From the NCBI RefSeq assembly GCF_003590095.1, contig NC_039481.1, positions 8,060,001-8,124,000 on the forward strand: a stretch of DNA of 64,000 nucleotides. The letters are read 5' to 3'. The position numbers and the translations under genes were made by a program. The first letter of the stretch is position 1. Each line of letters opens with the position of its first letter. Positions 26,401 through 39,100 of this stretch are shown piece after piece. The notes beneath the pieces were generated by a model, which was given only the letters and a program-made list of their open reading frames with translations, had not been told where the DNA came from and searched no databases. Source of the stretch: Trichoplusia ni (Eukaryota; Arthropoda; Insecta; Lepidoptera; Noctuidae).

Positions 26401-29400
26401 CAGAGCATGGCGCGTTATGGCGTATCGCGACTGCCACCCGCATTTGTGATGCAAATTGTTGCGCCCGCCGCAGCGCGCCTGTGCTTCGCGCCTTACCTGC
26501 TGCAACCATCGTAATTATTGTGAAAAATATTCATTTGTCCCCTTTTAGAATCTAGTCGTTACCATAATGGCGCTTCCTATAACAAGAAAAATCGAGAGGT
26601 TGTTTTTTTATGTTTTGGCCTCCTATTCACGGATATTGAATCTTATATTGGTATTTCTTTTTGTGTAAACAGACACCGACTTCCACAGTCAAGCCCGTTA
26701 GATATAATCGCGGGAATTCAATAGTCATCTGAACTAACTACAAGAACTTCGTGTGAAGTTTCGTGAGAACCTAGAGCAGCTCGGCAATCGACAGAACGTT
26801 ATCATATTTCAAACAGTTTCGCAAAACGAATAAATAAAAACGAAGGCAAGAAGCGTGCGGTGAAACCAAGTCAAAGCGCGTGGGTATTAGAAACGCTCCG
26901 GTTACCACGCTGAGGCAGTCGCTTCCATAAGTCCCTACATATCTACGTACAATTTACACAAGCTTACTACATTTCGCATGCTATTTAAATCGTGTATTTA
27001 TATTCCAAATCAATACAAGCCAATAGTGTCTAATTAGCACCATACAAGTTGAACGCGTACTAACACTACATAAGTAACTATTAAACGATTGGTTGCGCGA
27101 AGACGCTTGATAAGTCATTTCGAAATGTCCATTTTATCCCGAAACTACTTTGCGGCCTAGTCATCATAGAGTTTTTAAACTTTTCATAGAACATCGAAGT
27201 TCTAATTAAAAAAAACGTATATTTTAAACGGGTTGACTAGTATAAGGTGGTTATTGGCATAACAAGAGCCTTAGTTAATTCGTAATTTTCTAACCTAAAC
27301 ACATTTAATATTAGTATAAATAATCCAAGTCGTAAAATACAAAAACAATCTTTTGTGGGATTATTTCTCTCCGTATATCTGGTACAGAGTAAAAGATATA
27401 TCCAAATAAAAGAAATCTTTTCAACAGTGCTTCATCAAGTTTTAAGGTAGGCTTTTACTGAAGTATTTTTTTTATGCAGAGACAGACGTAGGACAGACAT
27501 TAGAAGAAATGTATTTCTAATGTTCTATTCTGCCATAACGAGGCTTTATCCATAATAATCAAAATTATTTGCGATATTAAACTAAGGGATGTTGGTTGGG
27601 AATGTAGTTTTATTAATTTAGGTTAAATCTGAATGAAAGGTGATGAGTTGGCCGTGGGTAGCAGTGTCGGACATGGGTACCGCTGCTGGCTTGACCGCGT
27701 TCCACTAACGGTACTCACTCCGAAGTATTTCTCCGGCGCGTGGCACACTTCACGCGTACATTCACCTCACCGATCTCACTGTCTCCGCATCGCCACTGTC
27801 TTTTGCTGATAAGAAAAGGGACGATGCGGATTATAAAAAAAAACTAAATTTTTGTTGCCCAGTTTAAAATTTAGCCAAGTACTCTGATTCATCCGTTGTT
27901 AGATTCAACAAATAATGTGTATCTTCACAAAAGTACGTTGATTATGCATGTATTTCAGTAACTACAGGGCTTCACAGGAAAAAAAATGTCCTTCAAAACA
28001 AAGTAGAGTTAAGCCAACGAATACGGAATTAAATACCGTTAGAGGTTGTCGAACTACACGCTTGTTGAATAAATATTAACAGTTAGTAAAAAAAATGGTT
28101 ACATTTAAAAAATCTCTATACTTCACCACAATTAAGATTTATTTGCGTATATAAAAACCTACTACTCATTTGGGATAGGTTAAACAGAGTTAATTAGGTA
28201 AAACAATTTACTGACTGTTTTAAATTAGATCATTATACATTACGTCGGTTTTCTCCGACAGGTTCCATGTTGTAGGTATTATTAGTAAATGAGTTGTTCA
28301 TCAGCTATCAGACCAGTCAAATGCAGTTATCCTTAAAATGGTTACCTACATCACAGTAATTGAAGCAATAGGTTTAAAAAAAATCTTATTTTTGTTATGC
28401 CCGACAGGGCCCACAATGCTCCAAAACTAATGTATCTTTTGTACCTACCACCTAAGTTCACAGTCTGGAATGCAATAAACGTATTGAGTATTGAAAATAT
28501 ATTTACAAAACTCAATTTACTTGTGACCTTCTGTGTATTTTAAGCTAATATACTTAAAATACGCAAACACAATATAAGACGATTACACCGATATACCGGT
28601 TCCATATTCAAATATAAAAATTGTTTCGTTGGTGATTCTCATTTTTATATCATTATGGCAACTTCAGAAAAATCTTTTCTAAAATAGAAGTTTGCTAACT
28701 GTGATAACAGAAGAATTAAGGAAGCTATTTCGCTTTCCCTCTACCACGTCAAGCAGTATAATTAGATTGACTTTGTTCATTCTCCTTTCGTTTATTTTCT
28801 GAAAATGAGCTTTTGCGATTTTGATATCTTAGGTAAATTATTTTTAAATTACACGAGACATAAACTTAAACATTGTAGCTATAAATATGACTGGAATTGT
28901 ATTTGCATTTAATTTAATATTACTGTTTTTACCCAATTAGACACCTATCTCGACGTGTTGAAAATGAGTTATTAATACGTATTTAAGGAAAATCCGTAGT
29001 TTGCTATGGAGGGGACGGCCGTAAAGCCCGGGGGTCATTGTGTTAAGGGTTCAGTTAGTGCGAAATTGGAACAGAGGTACGACCCATGCCCTAAACGTGG
29101 CACTTCATTACGTGGCCTCGTTACCCGCCTATGTCCATACCATCATCGCTGAATCTATGCCACGAGTGAACTACACATGTTGTTTTTCGTGTCAATTTTA
29201 GCAAATTATATAACCTGGCCTGTGCCTTAAAGTTTTGTAATTTTTGGATGAATAGGGTTTTATATTTTATGCTGATATGTTTTAAGAAAAATAAATTTAA
29301 TAATACAATTAAATCCGTTTCATGTGTTTAGTTTGTAAGAGCAACGCTTCCGTTAATATACCTAATAATACTAATGGACCAAATAGGCTTATACAATTTA

Positions 29401-31480
29401 CAATGGGTTTTGTATCTAGCTTAAAACATCCTTGTCTGTTCTTCTATAGAGCCTGGATCAGGTATATTACTATGATGTTACCTGAATGAAAAAATAAATA
29501 TATATTAAAAAAAAAAATGTTAATCATCGAAATAATTGGATTAAAATTATAAAACACTACAAGGTAGACTACCTTTTTAAAAGTGATAAGTTTCTCACAA
29601 TCCTCACAACTTTATTTTTAGAAACATACAGAACGTCTACGTAACCTTAGCATTTTTCTTCCTGTTATGAATTGCCCGAAATTAAAGTATATGAACAAGA
29701 ATTATTGGTTTTATGAGAATTATTCCTGCACTGTTATAAGCCGCCGCCCGTTTCTTGCGTGCGTGTGATTACATTGCTGAGTAATATATTCACATTTTCA
29801 CCACTTTCGCATCCTTTATGTTTTGTTTCCGTCTTTGTTTACCATGAACCGTTGTGCTACCACCGTTTAATTTCTTTCCAGCTTTTGGAGGCCTTTTTGT
29901 TCTACCCTGAGTGAATGTTTAAGCTTATGGCATAAAGTATCTCAAGCCTAGCTTCCGCAACTACGAGCATGGTTCGATGTATATCGAAACGACTTAGCTA
30001 CTTTACTCTTCTGCCAAATCTTGTGTCATTTACCGACCGATAGTTGTGTTTGGCATTTTTCCAATAAATTGTATTTTACAACTGGCATCAAACTAATTAT
30101 TAACTGTTTATTTACAAACAAGAAAAATCTTTATTTAATTAGACGGAGACATAAAATGAATACTATTTATATATTATTAGGTTATGTTTAAGCTATCGTA
30201 CGATTAAATAATTATAATTAATCAAGTCAGAATACTATCAGTATTTATTTGTGCCCGTAGTATAGGCACAAATGAATGGCGTTCGAAACGAAACATGTAC
30301 TATTAGCCTTGCCTCGGCCGCATGACCAACTTACTATATCACACTTGCAATTCGGTCATTGATTTACCACCATTACTATGCTGGTCGTCTAGCGTCTCTT
30401 CGCCAGAAATCCGAATCGTACAATTGTTACGAAAAAACAGCCTAACGTAGTATTTTCTTACGACATTCCTAAACTTTTCTTTTACCTGTGCATCTGATAG
30501 ATTAAACTTTTACTGAAACTGTAAAATGTGGAGAAGTTATGGTAAAAGAAGCAATAAATGGCCTCGCTTGGCTCTTGATCTTATAAAACTAAAACTTTAA
30601 ACTTATTTTCGTGGGATGTTGTGGCGTCAATCTGCTAAGGCGCTAAACATAGTTCTGTGGTTTGTGGAAAGCCATTTGCTCATATTCACGGTTTTGGTGA
30701 CTTAACTGAGCTCTGCGGACGTGCCCGACTAAAGAAAGCGGTTGTTTTAACGGTGCCCAACTGATCCGTTTAAGTCCTTATTTTCATACATCTTCAAACT
30801 GCCTCATAACTATTCTGGAAGGACGCCATTTTGCGAAAGCTGAGTTGACGTCTTTATCCCTAAAATGTTTAGTATCAAACTAGCCAGAGAGTTGGTTTTT
30901 CAACCGTAAATAAAAATCTAAAAACATAAATAGACATATGGGGTGAGTTGTTAGGGAGCGACGACTAGGTGCGGCTCCGGAGCCGTCGTCGATGCGGCCG
31001 GTGATGGTGTTTTTACGATTGGGGTGCGGCGTGGCGCGGGCGCGCCTGCTAATTTTGATAAAAGCAACGTCCGACCGCACCCGACTACCGCTGTGCCGCC
31101 GTCACCACTGCAACCAATAAATACTTCTATAACCGCAAAACTACACCCCTACTGCAATAAATTCCAGGAAATCATTCGCATTTCATCTTTACATATTAAG
31201 AATGATGTATATGAATATTACTGTCTTTGTAACTGTACAAATGTAGTTAGGAAGAAGCTTGTCTGTTAATTGTTGAAGAAATGTATTATAAACTGGACGC
31301 CGCTCTTACTTTACATTTTCTTTTACTTTTACATGTAATTCGGTCTTGTGATGTGAAAAACGGTGCAGTGTGACTGATCAAAATTTTAAATATGCTACAT
31401 CGGTGCAGGCAAAAAGAGCAACAATCATGTTAAAAAAAAAATAGTTAATAAACGGTCAAATTCCATGCTGTTACGTGAAG
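20432..31480. other. 11 kb without a provable gene
   Basis: If the exon at 20219 belongs to pumilio, this is intron. It is AT-rich with GC-rich patches near 21880-21990, 22740-22960, 23560-23640, 24600-24740, 26340-26510, 27640-27800, 28990-29140 and 30950-31110. A fossil repeat lies at 21268-21345. TTAATTAATTAATTAAT near 24483 is a short simple repeat. No exon, tRNA or rRNA was seen. Confidence 0.5.
21268..21345 (-). repeat. Fossil interspersed repeat fragment (retroposon 3' UTR type)
   Basis: The stretch from TTAGGGTTCC through AAAACGGAATC and TTATTACTAGAACTCCGCTG to TCCGTACATCCGTCAC resembles, on the opposite strand, the retroposon-tail motif seen near 50840-50920 (GACGGACAGACGAACAG, then TCAGTAATATGGTTCCAG). 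I interpret it as an old, mutated copy of the same family in reverse orientation. Confidence 0.45.
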
Positions 31481-31489
31481 TTTATGAAC

Positions 31490-31640
31490 TAAAACTAAAC
31501 CACTGAACGGATTTTAATGAAATTTAGTACATAGAGAGTTGACCTCGAAAAGGAACATAGGATAGTTTTATACCGGACTTTTGAAGAGTCTCTTGGAAAC
31601 GGGATATAACCAACCTCGACGCTGGCGAGAAGCGAGTATT
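31490..31640 (+). repeat. Interspersed repeat module, plus-strand copy
   Basis: The order CCACTGAACGGATTTTAATG, AAATTTAGTACATAGAGAG, GACCTCGAAAAGGAACATAG, GGACTTTTGAAGAGTCTCTT, GCTGGCGAGAAGCGAG recurs in reverse complement at 63060-63260 and in shorter form at 59040-59190. This is an abundant module in lepidopteran genomes, attached to several short elements. This copy is degenerate at its GC-rich end. Confidence 0.65.
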
Positions 31641-31817
31641 CGTATAATACTTTCATTTACCTTCAGCCATCTCGGAATGGAAAGTGACCGGCTGATTGAT
31701 TTAATAATTGCTACTGTATATCTATTGTAATATCAAGGACGATTTCGGACGCAACATTATACAGGACAGACAACAATCCTCATTGGTACTTACGAATGAG
31801 TACCTTATATACTTTAC

Positions 31818-32212
31818 ATATCATTATCCTTCTGCTGAGGAGCTTGTGGCTAAGCTATAACCGTATAAGTGATTCGATCACAGGTTAAGCTATGCTTGAC
31901 GCGGTTGGTCCGTAGATGGGTGACCATCTTTGTCATAACGAGTTCCTCCGTGTTTCGGAAGGCACGTTAAATTGTGGCTCCCGGCTGTTATTCCTACATC
32001 TTTGACAGTCGTTACAGGTAGTCAGAAGCTTGAAAAAGTCTGACAGCCAGTCCATCCAAGGGGTATCGTGTTGCCCAGGTAACTGGGTTGAGGAGGTCAG
32101 ATAGGCAGTCGCTCCTTGTAAAACACTGGTACTTAGCTGAAATCGGTTGGACTGGTAGCCGACCCCAACATAGTTGGGAAAAGGCTTAGCCAATGATGAT
32201 ATCATTATCCTT
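31818..32212 (+). mobile_element. 5S rRNA-derived SINE with 14 bp target-site duplication
   Basis: The body spans 31832-32198. Its head contains GGTTAAGCTATGCTTGACG, GGTTGGTCCGTAGATGGG and TGACCAT, which match the internal control region of 5S rRNA (GTTAAGC…GGTTAGTACTTGGATGGGTGACC) and so mark a Pol III promoter. A long body follows, then a 3' end GTTGGGAAAAGGCTTAGCC with an ATGATGAT tail. The 14 bp ATATCATTATCCTT occurs at 31818-31831 and 32199-32212, proving retroposition. A 90-codon open frame on the minus strand inside it is a shadow. Confidence 0.88.
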
Positions 32213-35200
32213 ATTTTAACTAAAGTGATGACAGTCGAGTCCTATCGTCGAGCGTGCTTTAAGTGTTTTCTTTTTATGCAACTTGCACAATTACGCTGGG
32301 CAGGTAAAATTCACTCAAACTTAATCAATGAAGTTTGCAGACAGAATACCTCAATAATTCTAATACTCTCTCTAAACAGAAGCTCCATTTGACGGTTGCT
32401 TCTTAAAATATCACAAGGAATTATTTAATCATTATAACCATTAAAATAATTATAACATAATGTGACGTCAATATGGAATAAATACTTAAAGAAATTTGGG
32501 TAGGGCGTCAACTTTGTGGGCGTGTATATGCTCCGCCCAGCCCGGCCACGCCCTCGCCCTTTACCACCTTTTCGTTGAAAATCTGAAAGCGCTGTTACGT
32601 GTAGGTATTCAATCAACTAAGTAATCAGGATTAAAATGGGACCTTTGTTTTGGACAAACACGACTCTTGTAACAGCAAACGTCCGATGTAACTATTTGTA
32701 TTTACCTGCATTGCAAAAAACCATGTTAAAATAAAAGTAAACACCACTATATTATAATTAAGCGTAGAAATGGCATTATAGGCACAGAAAGATACCTTTT
32801 GACAATAAACTACCAAACTTATACGTACAAGACAAGCAATACAACTAATAAACAGTATGAACAGTTATTAATTGAACAAGCTTTTAATAATAAATAAGCT
32901 TTTTCGAATTATGAAAGGAAACTGGAACTAAAAGATAAGATTTGAAAAACTCAATTCCTTACAAGTATCTATAAATAACAAACCCTTACGTACAGTTTTT
33001 ATATTCTGCTTTCTAGAAAATGAAATACCTATACGATAGAAATTGATTACATTTAGCAGTTTATAAGAAAAGAAATGAACGGTGTATAGGGGTCGTGCAG
33101 CCCGCGGGGCAGATAAACTCGTTAGAGCCAGATACGCCACCGAAGACTTCACAACGGCGGTGGCAGTCGCACGCCTCGGCCCACGATATCCCTGTAATCT
33201 CGTTGTATCTCCGACCCTGTCGTTTCCGTTCTTCTCTAAATTACCTTTGGTACCTACTTACTTGATCGACAATCTAATTCGTTACAACCTAATACGTTTT
33301 TCACTCAATTTTGCGGTGCTCTTCCTTGTTTGTAAAACAACTAGGTATAGAAGACATTACTAACAGAGAAGGTGTTGAGTTTGCATGAAGCACGTAGCAC
33401 CTCTTGGTCGCCGCTAAAAGCTTCTTGTTGACGTAGCGTTCGATTCAAGAGCCATGACTACGTTCTTGTCCTTGTAATTGATTGCTTTGTCGCGTAATTT
33501 GTTTGCCGACGCTGGGCGGAGCGTGCTATCCTCGCGGGAACACTGAGATGCTTGCTTCTCGTCATCTTCCTCGTAAATAATAAATATCATCTACTGGTGT
33601 CGACAACCCGCGCACGCTCTTTGGCGGAAAACATTTCTCCATGGCTACTCCAATACCCACATCGTGACTCAGCACCTACATGTCCTTTTTGTCGTTGATA
33701 AATCGCCTTTCTCTAAGACGGTGGACTAATACACTACAACAGAAGAAGTCGACTCTGTTAATTTAAATCAATGTATCGCAAATCTTAGAAATAGATATAA
33801 AAAGAAGACGTAACACTACTCTGTAAAAATCAAATAGCGCATAGCTTATATCCGTAGCAGGTTGAACCGCATTGGTATCCGGGTTGAGCTAAGCACGATC
33901 GCGCGTTCCCTCACTAATAACCCCGTAATTGGTATCGAAGCTCGCCGCAGCCGGATTACTGAACGTCTAATTGAATGCGAGACGTTTCCTCGCCGCTGCC
34001 TTCTCCACCGCCACCTTTCAATGTGACAGCGGGTAGTTGGACTGACTTCGTTTCTGTGGTCAAGCTGTTCTGTTTTGCTCACGTGTATACCGGCCGCTCA
34101 TCGCACCGCACGCCGCTCAATTACACCGTCTCAATGAATTAAATTGCCGCAGAATCGGGATAACGCCGACGACGGCTCGCTCGAAGATCAAACGCTATCC
34201 CCCCTGCGCTACGAATAAGACAGTGGATTTAACGTGACGACTCTGCAAAGTTTACGACGTTACATAATCATTTTGTGTCAATTAGCTAATGAAAAATAGA
34301 ATAGGCTCGGGTAACTTCGTAATTAAAATTACCATGATGATTACTCTTGGGCATCTGTTTTATGTCGAATGTTGTTAACCGATTTGTAATCATTTTTATC
34401 TTTAAAAAAATGAAAGGTGGGAAGTAAGCGCATTTCTAAAATTGCCTGAAACTAGTAAATGCTTGGTAAGTGAAAAGCTATTTATAATACTGGGATGTTT
34501 AATAGAAAATCAATGGTTCCAGTTATTTCAATTAGGTACTTTATGGTTAAGCTTCTTTAAACCAGAGATAGATTTAGAACAGCCCTGTCGCACTACAAAC
34601 TGCCTTACTATTCTAGAAACGTGGTGCGCACGACATAACATCTTATATCTTTTAACGTGTTAATTCATAAACATTATAATTTCAAACTTACTCCAAACCG
34701 TAGCTAGATTGTCCCATTTACAAACGGATTGAATTGTAGCTTTTGTAGCAGAGCAGCGATAGACCCGATTTCACACTCCGCCTGCACGTATTGCGAACAG
34801 CTCAATGTGTTTACACTTATCGCGTTCAGTCAAAAAGCCCTGGAACTACGCCAAATAATCTCCTCTCAACAGGTAAATAGAGTCCGCACGGCTTGTAATG
34901 ACATCACTCTCTCTGTAATCCCTATTTTCCGTCTGACTCAACTCATTCAAATTTTAAATACAAGTAGGTCAAGTATTATTTTTTTTTTGTTTTGCACCAC
35001 ACTTGCATTATTTTGTTTCAAAAATAGGGATATCTTTTTAAATCAAAGTGATATGAATTATATACATAAATCGATAACTTGACATTAGATTTAGAATAGC
35101 TACAACGCCTCTAGCACCATGTGCCTTGGACAGCACGAGGCCTGTTATTAACTTTTTAAACGATTGTGTTAATTAGCGCACTTCACGAGGAGTCGCCCTC

Positions 35201-35618
35201 GAGCGCTGCACCGCATTGTACCGAGCAAAAAACAATAAACGATACGTTCCGCTATTAATTAAACCGCTATACGATGCACGTTTGTTTCGCCAATAAGCGC
35301 ATGTGATAGGCAATTTATGCAATTAAAATATCTGTTTTAAGCAGGAACATAACAAGGTTTTTTTAGACTTTCTTTTTATACGAGAATCTTTCTTGTTTTG
35401 ACTAGTTGATAATATATTATTACTATGTTATTGTTGGTATAGTGTAGTTATTATCTACGATGGTATACGCAATCGCGGCGAAGTTGCTATGTTGAGTCTA
35501 GTCTGTTATGCAGGGCGCAAGGACGTGGCTAGAGATCGCGAAAGATAGAGAAAGATAAAAAGAAAAGTTACATGTGTATTACGTAATACAGAGTTCTACT
35601 ATTTTTTTTTTGTTCTAG
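32213..35618. other. 3.4 kb without a provable gene, upstream of pumilio exons
   Basis: The base composition is AT-rich with GC-rich patches near 32500-32570, 33090-33240, 33480-33560 and 33940-34215. The 117-codon open frame at 34729-35082 does not resemble any Pumilio segment and lacks convincing splice sites. The final bases before 35619 form a good polypyrimidine tract and AG acceptor. Confidence 0.5.
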
Positions 35619-36141
35619 CAATTGTTCCGGTCCCAGCAAGCCGCAGCGGCAGGTGGACAGGCAGCAGCCGCACAGCTGCAGCTCCTGCAGCAACAGCAAC
35701 AGCAACAATTTCAACTACAGCAACAATTAGCCGCTCAGCAAGCTTTTACTCAAGCGCCGTACGTAATAAACGCCGGTCAAGAAGGTGCACCGTACGTGAG
35801 CGCACTGATAGCGGGCGTGCCGCCTTACTATGGTGTAGCAGCACCCTGGGGCGTGTACCCTGGGCTTGTAGCGCAACCTGCACAGCAACAAGCGCAGCAG
35901 CCACGCCGACCACTGACTCCCCAGCAAGGGGAGCAGCAGGTGAACGGCCAGGGACAGTATGTGATCCCCTACTATGATCCTGGTTCATTAGTGATGGGAG
36001 GGCGAAATGGCACGCCGCTTCGTCTTGTGTCTCCTGGCGGAGTGCTCGCACCGCGCCAGTACCAGCCCGCGCCCGCGCACCCTGCCGCCTCTGCCGCGCC
36101 GCCACAGGCCGCGCAGCCGCAGGCGCAGCAGCAGCAACCCG
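35619..36141 (+). CDS. pum: pum coding exon a (Gln/Ala-rich repressor region)
   Basis: The acceptor is TTTTTTTTTGTTCTAG|CAA and the donor CCCG|GTAAGC; the exon runs from phase 0 to phase 1. It encodes QLFRSQ, a run of seven glutamines, then the conserved insect Pumilio segments YVINAGQE, PYYGVAAPWGVYPG, RRPLTPQQ and GGRNGTPLRLVSPG. Several frames stay open on the minus strand because of the CAG repeats; they are shadows. Confidence 0.95.
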
Positions 36142-39100
36142 GTAAGCTGTCCCACACCTAACAGGCATCACCGTTACTTACAACACTTTGCTATCCACTG
36201 TTCCAGCTTTTGTACACAGTTTAATTACAGTTGCAGGACAGTTAGCCATAATTAATTATATTAACAAGATGTAAAAAGCTTTTGAAGCAACAATTAACTA
36301 GTAATTTATTACGTAAAAAAAACTGAAACAGTGAGTAAGCCCACGACGAATAGCCTAATGTGTACATATTTTTATATTTAAAAACATTCATTACAAATAC
36401 GCATGGCGTGATAACTAGTACTATAGTATTCTAATATTATAACTGGTATAAATATTATTTTACTTTATTAACATTGAGTAGAAATAAGATCAAGTATTAA
36501 TCTATATTCTTAATTTTCGAAGTTATAGACTTAATGGTTATTCTGATATGGTTATTAAGTCAATGTAGATAACAGTGTCCCGAATTTAATAAGCACAATA
36601 CCTGTTTGCTTAAATATTTTTCCACGTTTGTAATATCGTAGTTAACATTAACGATGATTTAATTGTAAATATGAATATTTATTTATTTATAGTTATTGTG
36701 ATGACTCAACACATATTTTTATGTAACTTAAATAGTATAAAAAGCTCTAAAGTAAAATATAAATAACATTAATATATATTCAATAAAACATTCACAATGG
36801 TCAGTATAATTTTAACAGTATTTTCGTAATCTACCTGCCGCAGGTTAGAACATTTAAGAAAAAGTAAAACCTTTGCCACAACTGAACCTTTCCCAGCGTG
36901 GAGTTCAATTTTCGGTAAAATTTGTTGTAGAAAAACCTTAAATCAATTAGGGAACTCCTAATAAAAACAATCAAGTCCAGTCAAGGTTTAAACGTTAATG
37001 AAATATGATACAAGTGGCAAGAAAAAATTGTATATAATATTGTCTGCATTGTCAACGAGTGTTAGGCGGTGCAATACTTCGGCGGGACAGCTAGTTAGTT
37101 ATAAACACTAATAAGACGATTAGAAGAATTATTCTACTAATCTTCGCAATTACAAGGAGCTTGTTATTCGATTCTAATATATTTTCGCTAGTGTCTAAAA
37201 TTGCTACTCCTGGATTCTCGAACGTTCTTGTGAAAATATTACAACTGTGATTGGTTGACCATAATTAAGTTTTACTAACTAAAAAACATCACTTAAAATT
37301 TAGTTTACCATAACTAATTTCTCCGTTTATCAGCGTTTAAAAAAAATGGGGTTTCGTAACGTTTAATATAAAACAAGGCGGTGATACAGAGTAGGCTGTA
37401 CATATTGCTGACGAAGTAGAAGGCAGGTGTTGAACCAGTATGGATGTAGAGCGCGCCCGAGCACGAGAGCCTAGCGCGCTCTCAGACACACAGACACAGC
37501 GGTAGGCCTGGAGCGCGGAGGTATGTCCTGTTTCAGGCGCGGGCACGGCGCGTCGCGACTCTCTGGAATTCGGCGGCGGAGGGCCGGCCGCGGCGCTGCA
37601 GGAGTATGCGGCGCGCAAATGGGGGCCCTCGCCGCTGTCACCGCCGCTGGGCGCCGCGCTCGGGCCCGTAGGGCTGCGGCCCGTGTCCGCCGCGCCTGGC
37701 GCCGAGACCGCAAAGTACAGGTGCTGCCCGACACTCTCACTTCTCGTCTTGTATCCGACTTGTACACTCTGCCTTATCACTTTAAAATTGTGATGGCTAT
37801 TTATGTATTTTTATTTCTCATCATGTACAATAAATTTTAATCAGCATTTAAAATAACATTCATAATATCGAAATTCGAGAACGAGATTAGAAGTGACACC
37901 GTAGGGTGTTCGGAAACGCTTTGAGCGGTATACTTGTATATTGTAAATAATTGTATGCTATCCTTGTTAATAAGACATTGCAATCGTTAATTTTGTACAG
38001 GTGCATTATTGATACTGATGAAGTCTTTTAAGCATGTTTATTATTGCATTCCATTCTATTTCTAAATTATATTGGCGCAAGTCATACTTATTTTAAAGAA
38101 CAACTCTTTGCCTTTCAGAGCCGTAAGCAGTTTAGCACAGGGTCTCACATCTAACGGAATGTTTGGATCATCCTCATCACTCCTCAGTAAACTCAGCGGA
38201 GTAGGAACTATATCAGGTCTGTACACGCCGAGCTCGCTTACTATTAATACTGTACATATTGTAAATAGCGCTGTATCATAGACTATACTACATTATTATA
38301 ATGTAGACTGTACAAAAGTAGTACACATCATAATAAATAATAAATATTTTACATAGGGCTTTCTTTGACAATCTAAAATTGTTTAATTAACAACAATAGA
38401 TTTACTTAATAATTGGTGCCTACCTATAGTATATATTTACTACGGAATTGAATACACTTTTGAATAGCATAAGCTAAAAGTGTTTTAACACAAAGAATTA
38501 TGTCAATAAAGTATTGGTGGTATACATACAGAGCTCGTCGGTGGCGGCGTAGGCGTGGGAGGAGTTAGCGTTGGCGTGGGTGGAGTGGGTGTTGGCGCGC
38601 TGGTAGGAGACAAGCCTCCAGCAGGCCGCTCTCGTCTGCTGGAAGATTTCCGCAACAACCGCTTCCCCAACTTGCAGTTGAGAGAACTCGCGAACCACAT
38701 CGTAGAATTTTCGCAAGACCAGCATGGTTCAAGGTGAGATTAAGTACCGAATTTCTTCCAGACCACCTGTTCCATGGTGCAGAGGCCCTTTCTATTCTCC
38801 TTCGATCTCTCCGTCTACTGATCATGATGAAGTTGCATTCACGTTTTTCGCGTCTCACACAGCATCTGGGCCGATGCACCGTTGCAACGAGCTCTTTTAA
38901 ATGTTTGCCATTTTCTGACAGGATTGTTTTGTCTCCTTCAACATAAACTGACACATCCTGGCACTGGTCTGATTATGACTGCTCTTTATAAGCAAAAGGA
39001 AAACTGTTTTTTTTTTTTCTTTAAATTTTGATTCATTAAAATGTTGTAAGTTCGCGTTACGTTCGGAACACTGTGTTGAAACGAATTGTAGTAGTCTATT

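Noticed and set aside
26173..26505. 110-codon minus-strand frame with open frames on the opposite strand
   Set aside because: Same composition effect in a GC-rich patch; no conserved motif.
31933..32205. 90-codon minus-strand open frame
   Set aside because: It lies wholly inside the 5S-derived SINE, antisense to it.
34729..35082. 117-codon plus-strand open frame just upstream of pum exon a
   Set aside because: Considered as a missing pum exon, but it has no Pumilio-like sequence, and the last third is AT-rich and hydrophobic.
35746..36171. 141-codon minus-strand open frame over the first pum exon
   Set aside because: It is an artefact of CAG/GC-rich coding DNA; the plus-strand frame matches Pumilio exactly.
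37337..37780. 147-codon minus-strand open frame over pum exon b
   Set aside because: GC-rich shadow; the plus-strand exon has matching phase and a conserved SAAPGAE.AKYR segment.
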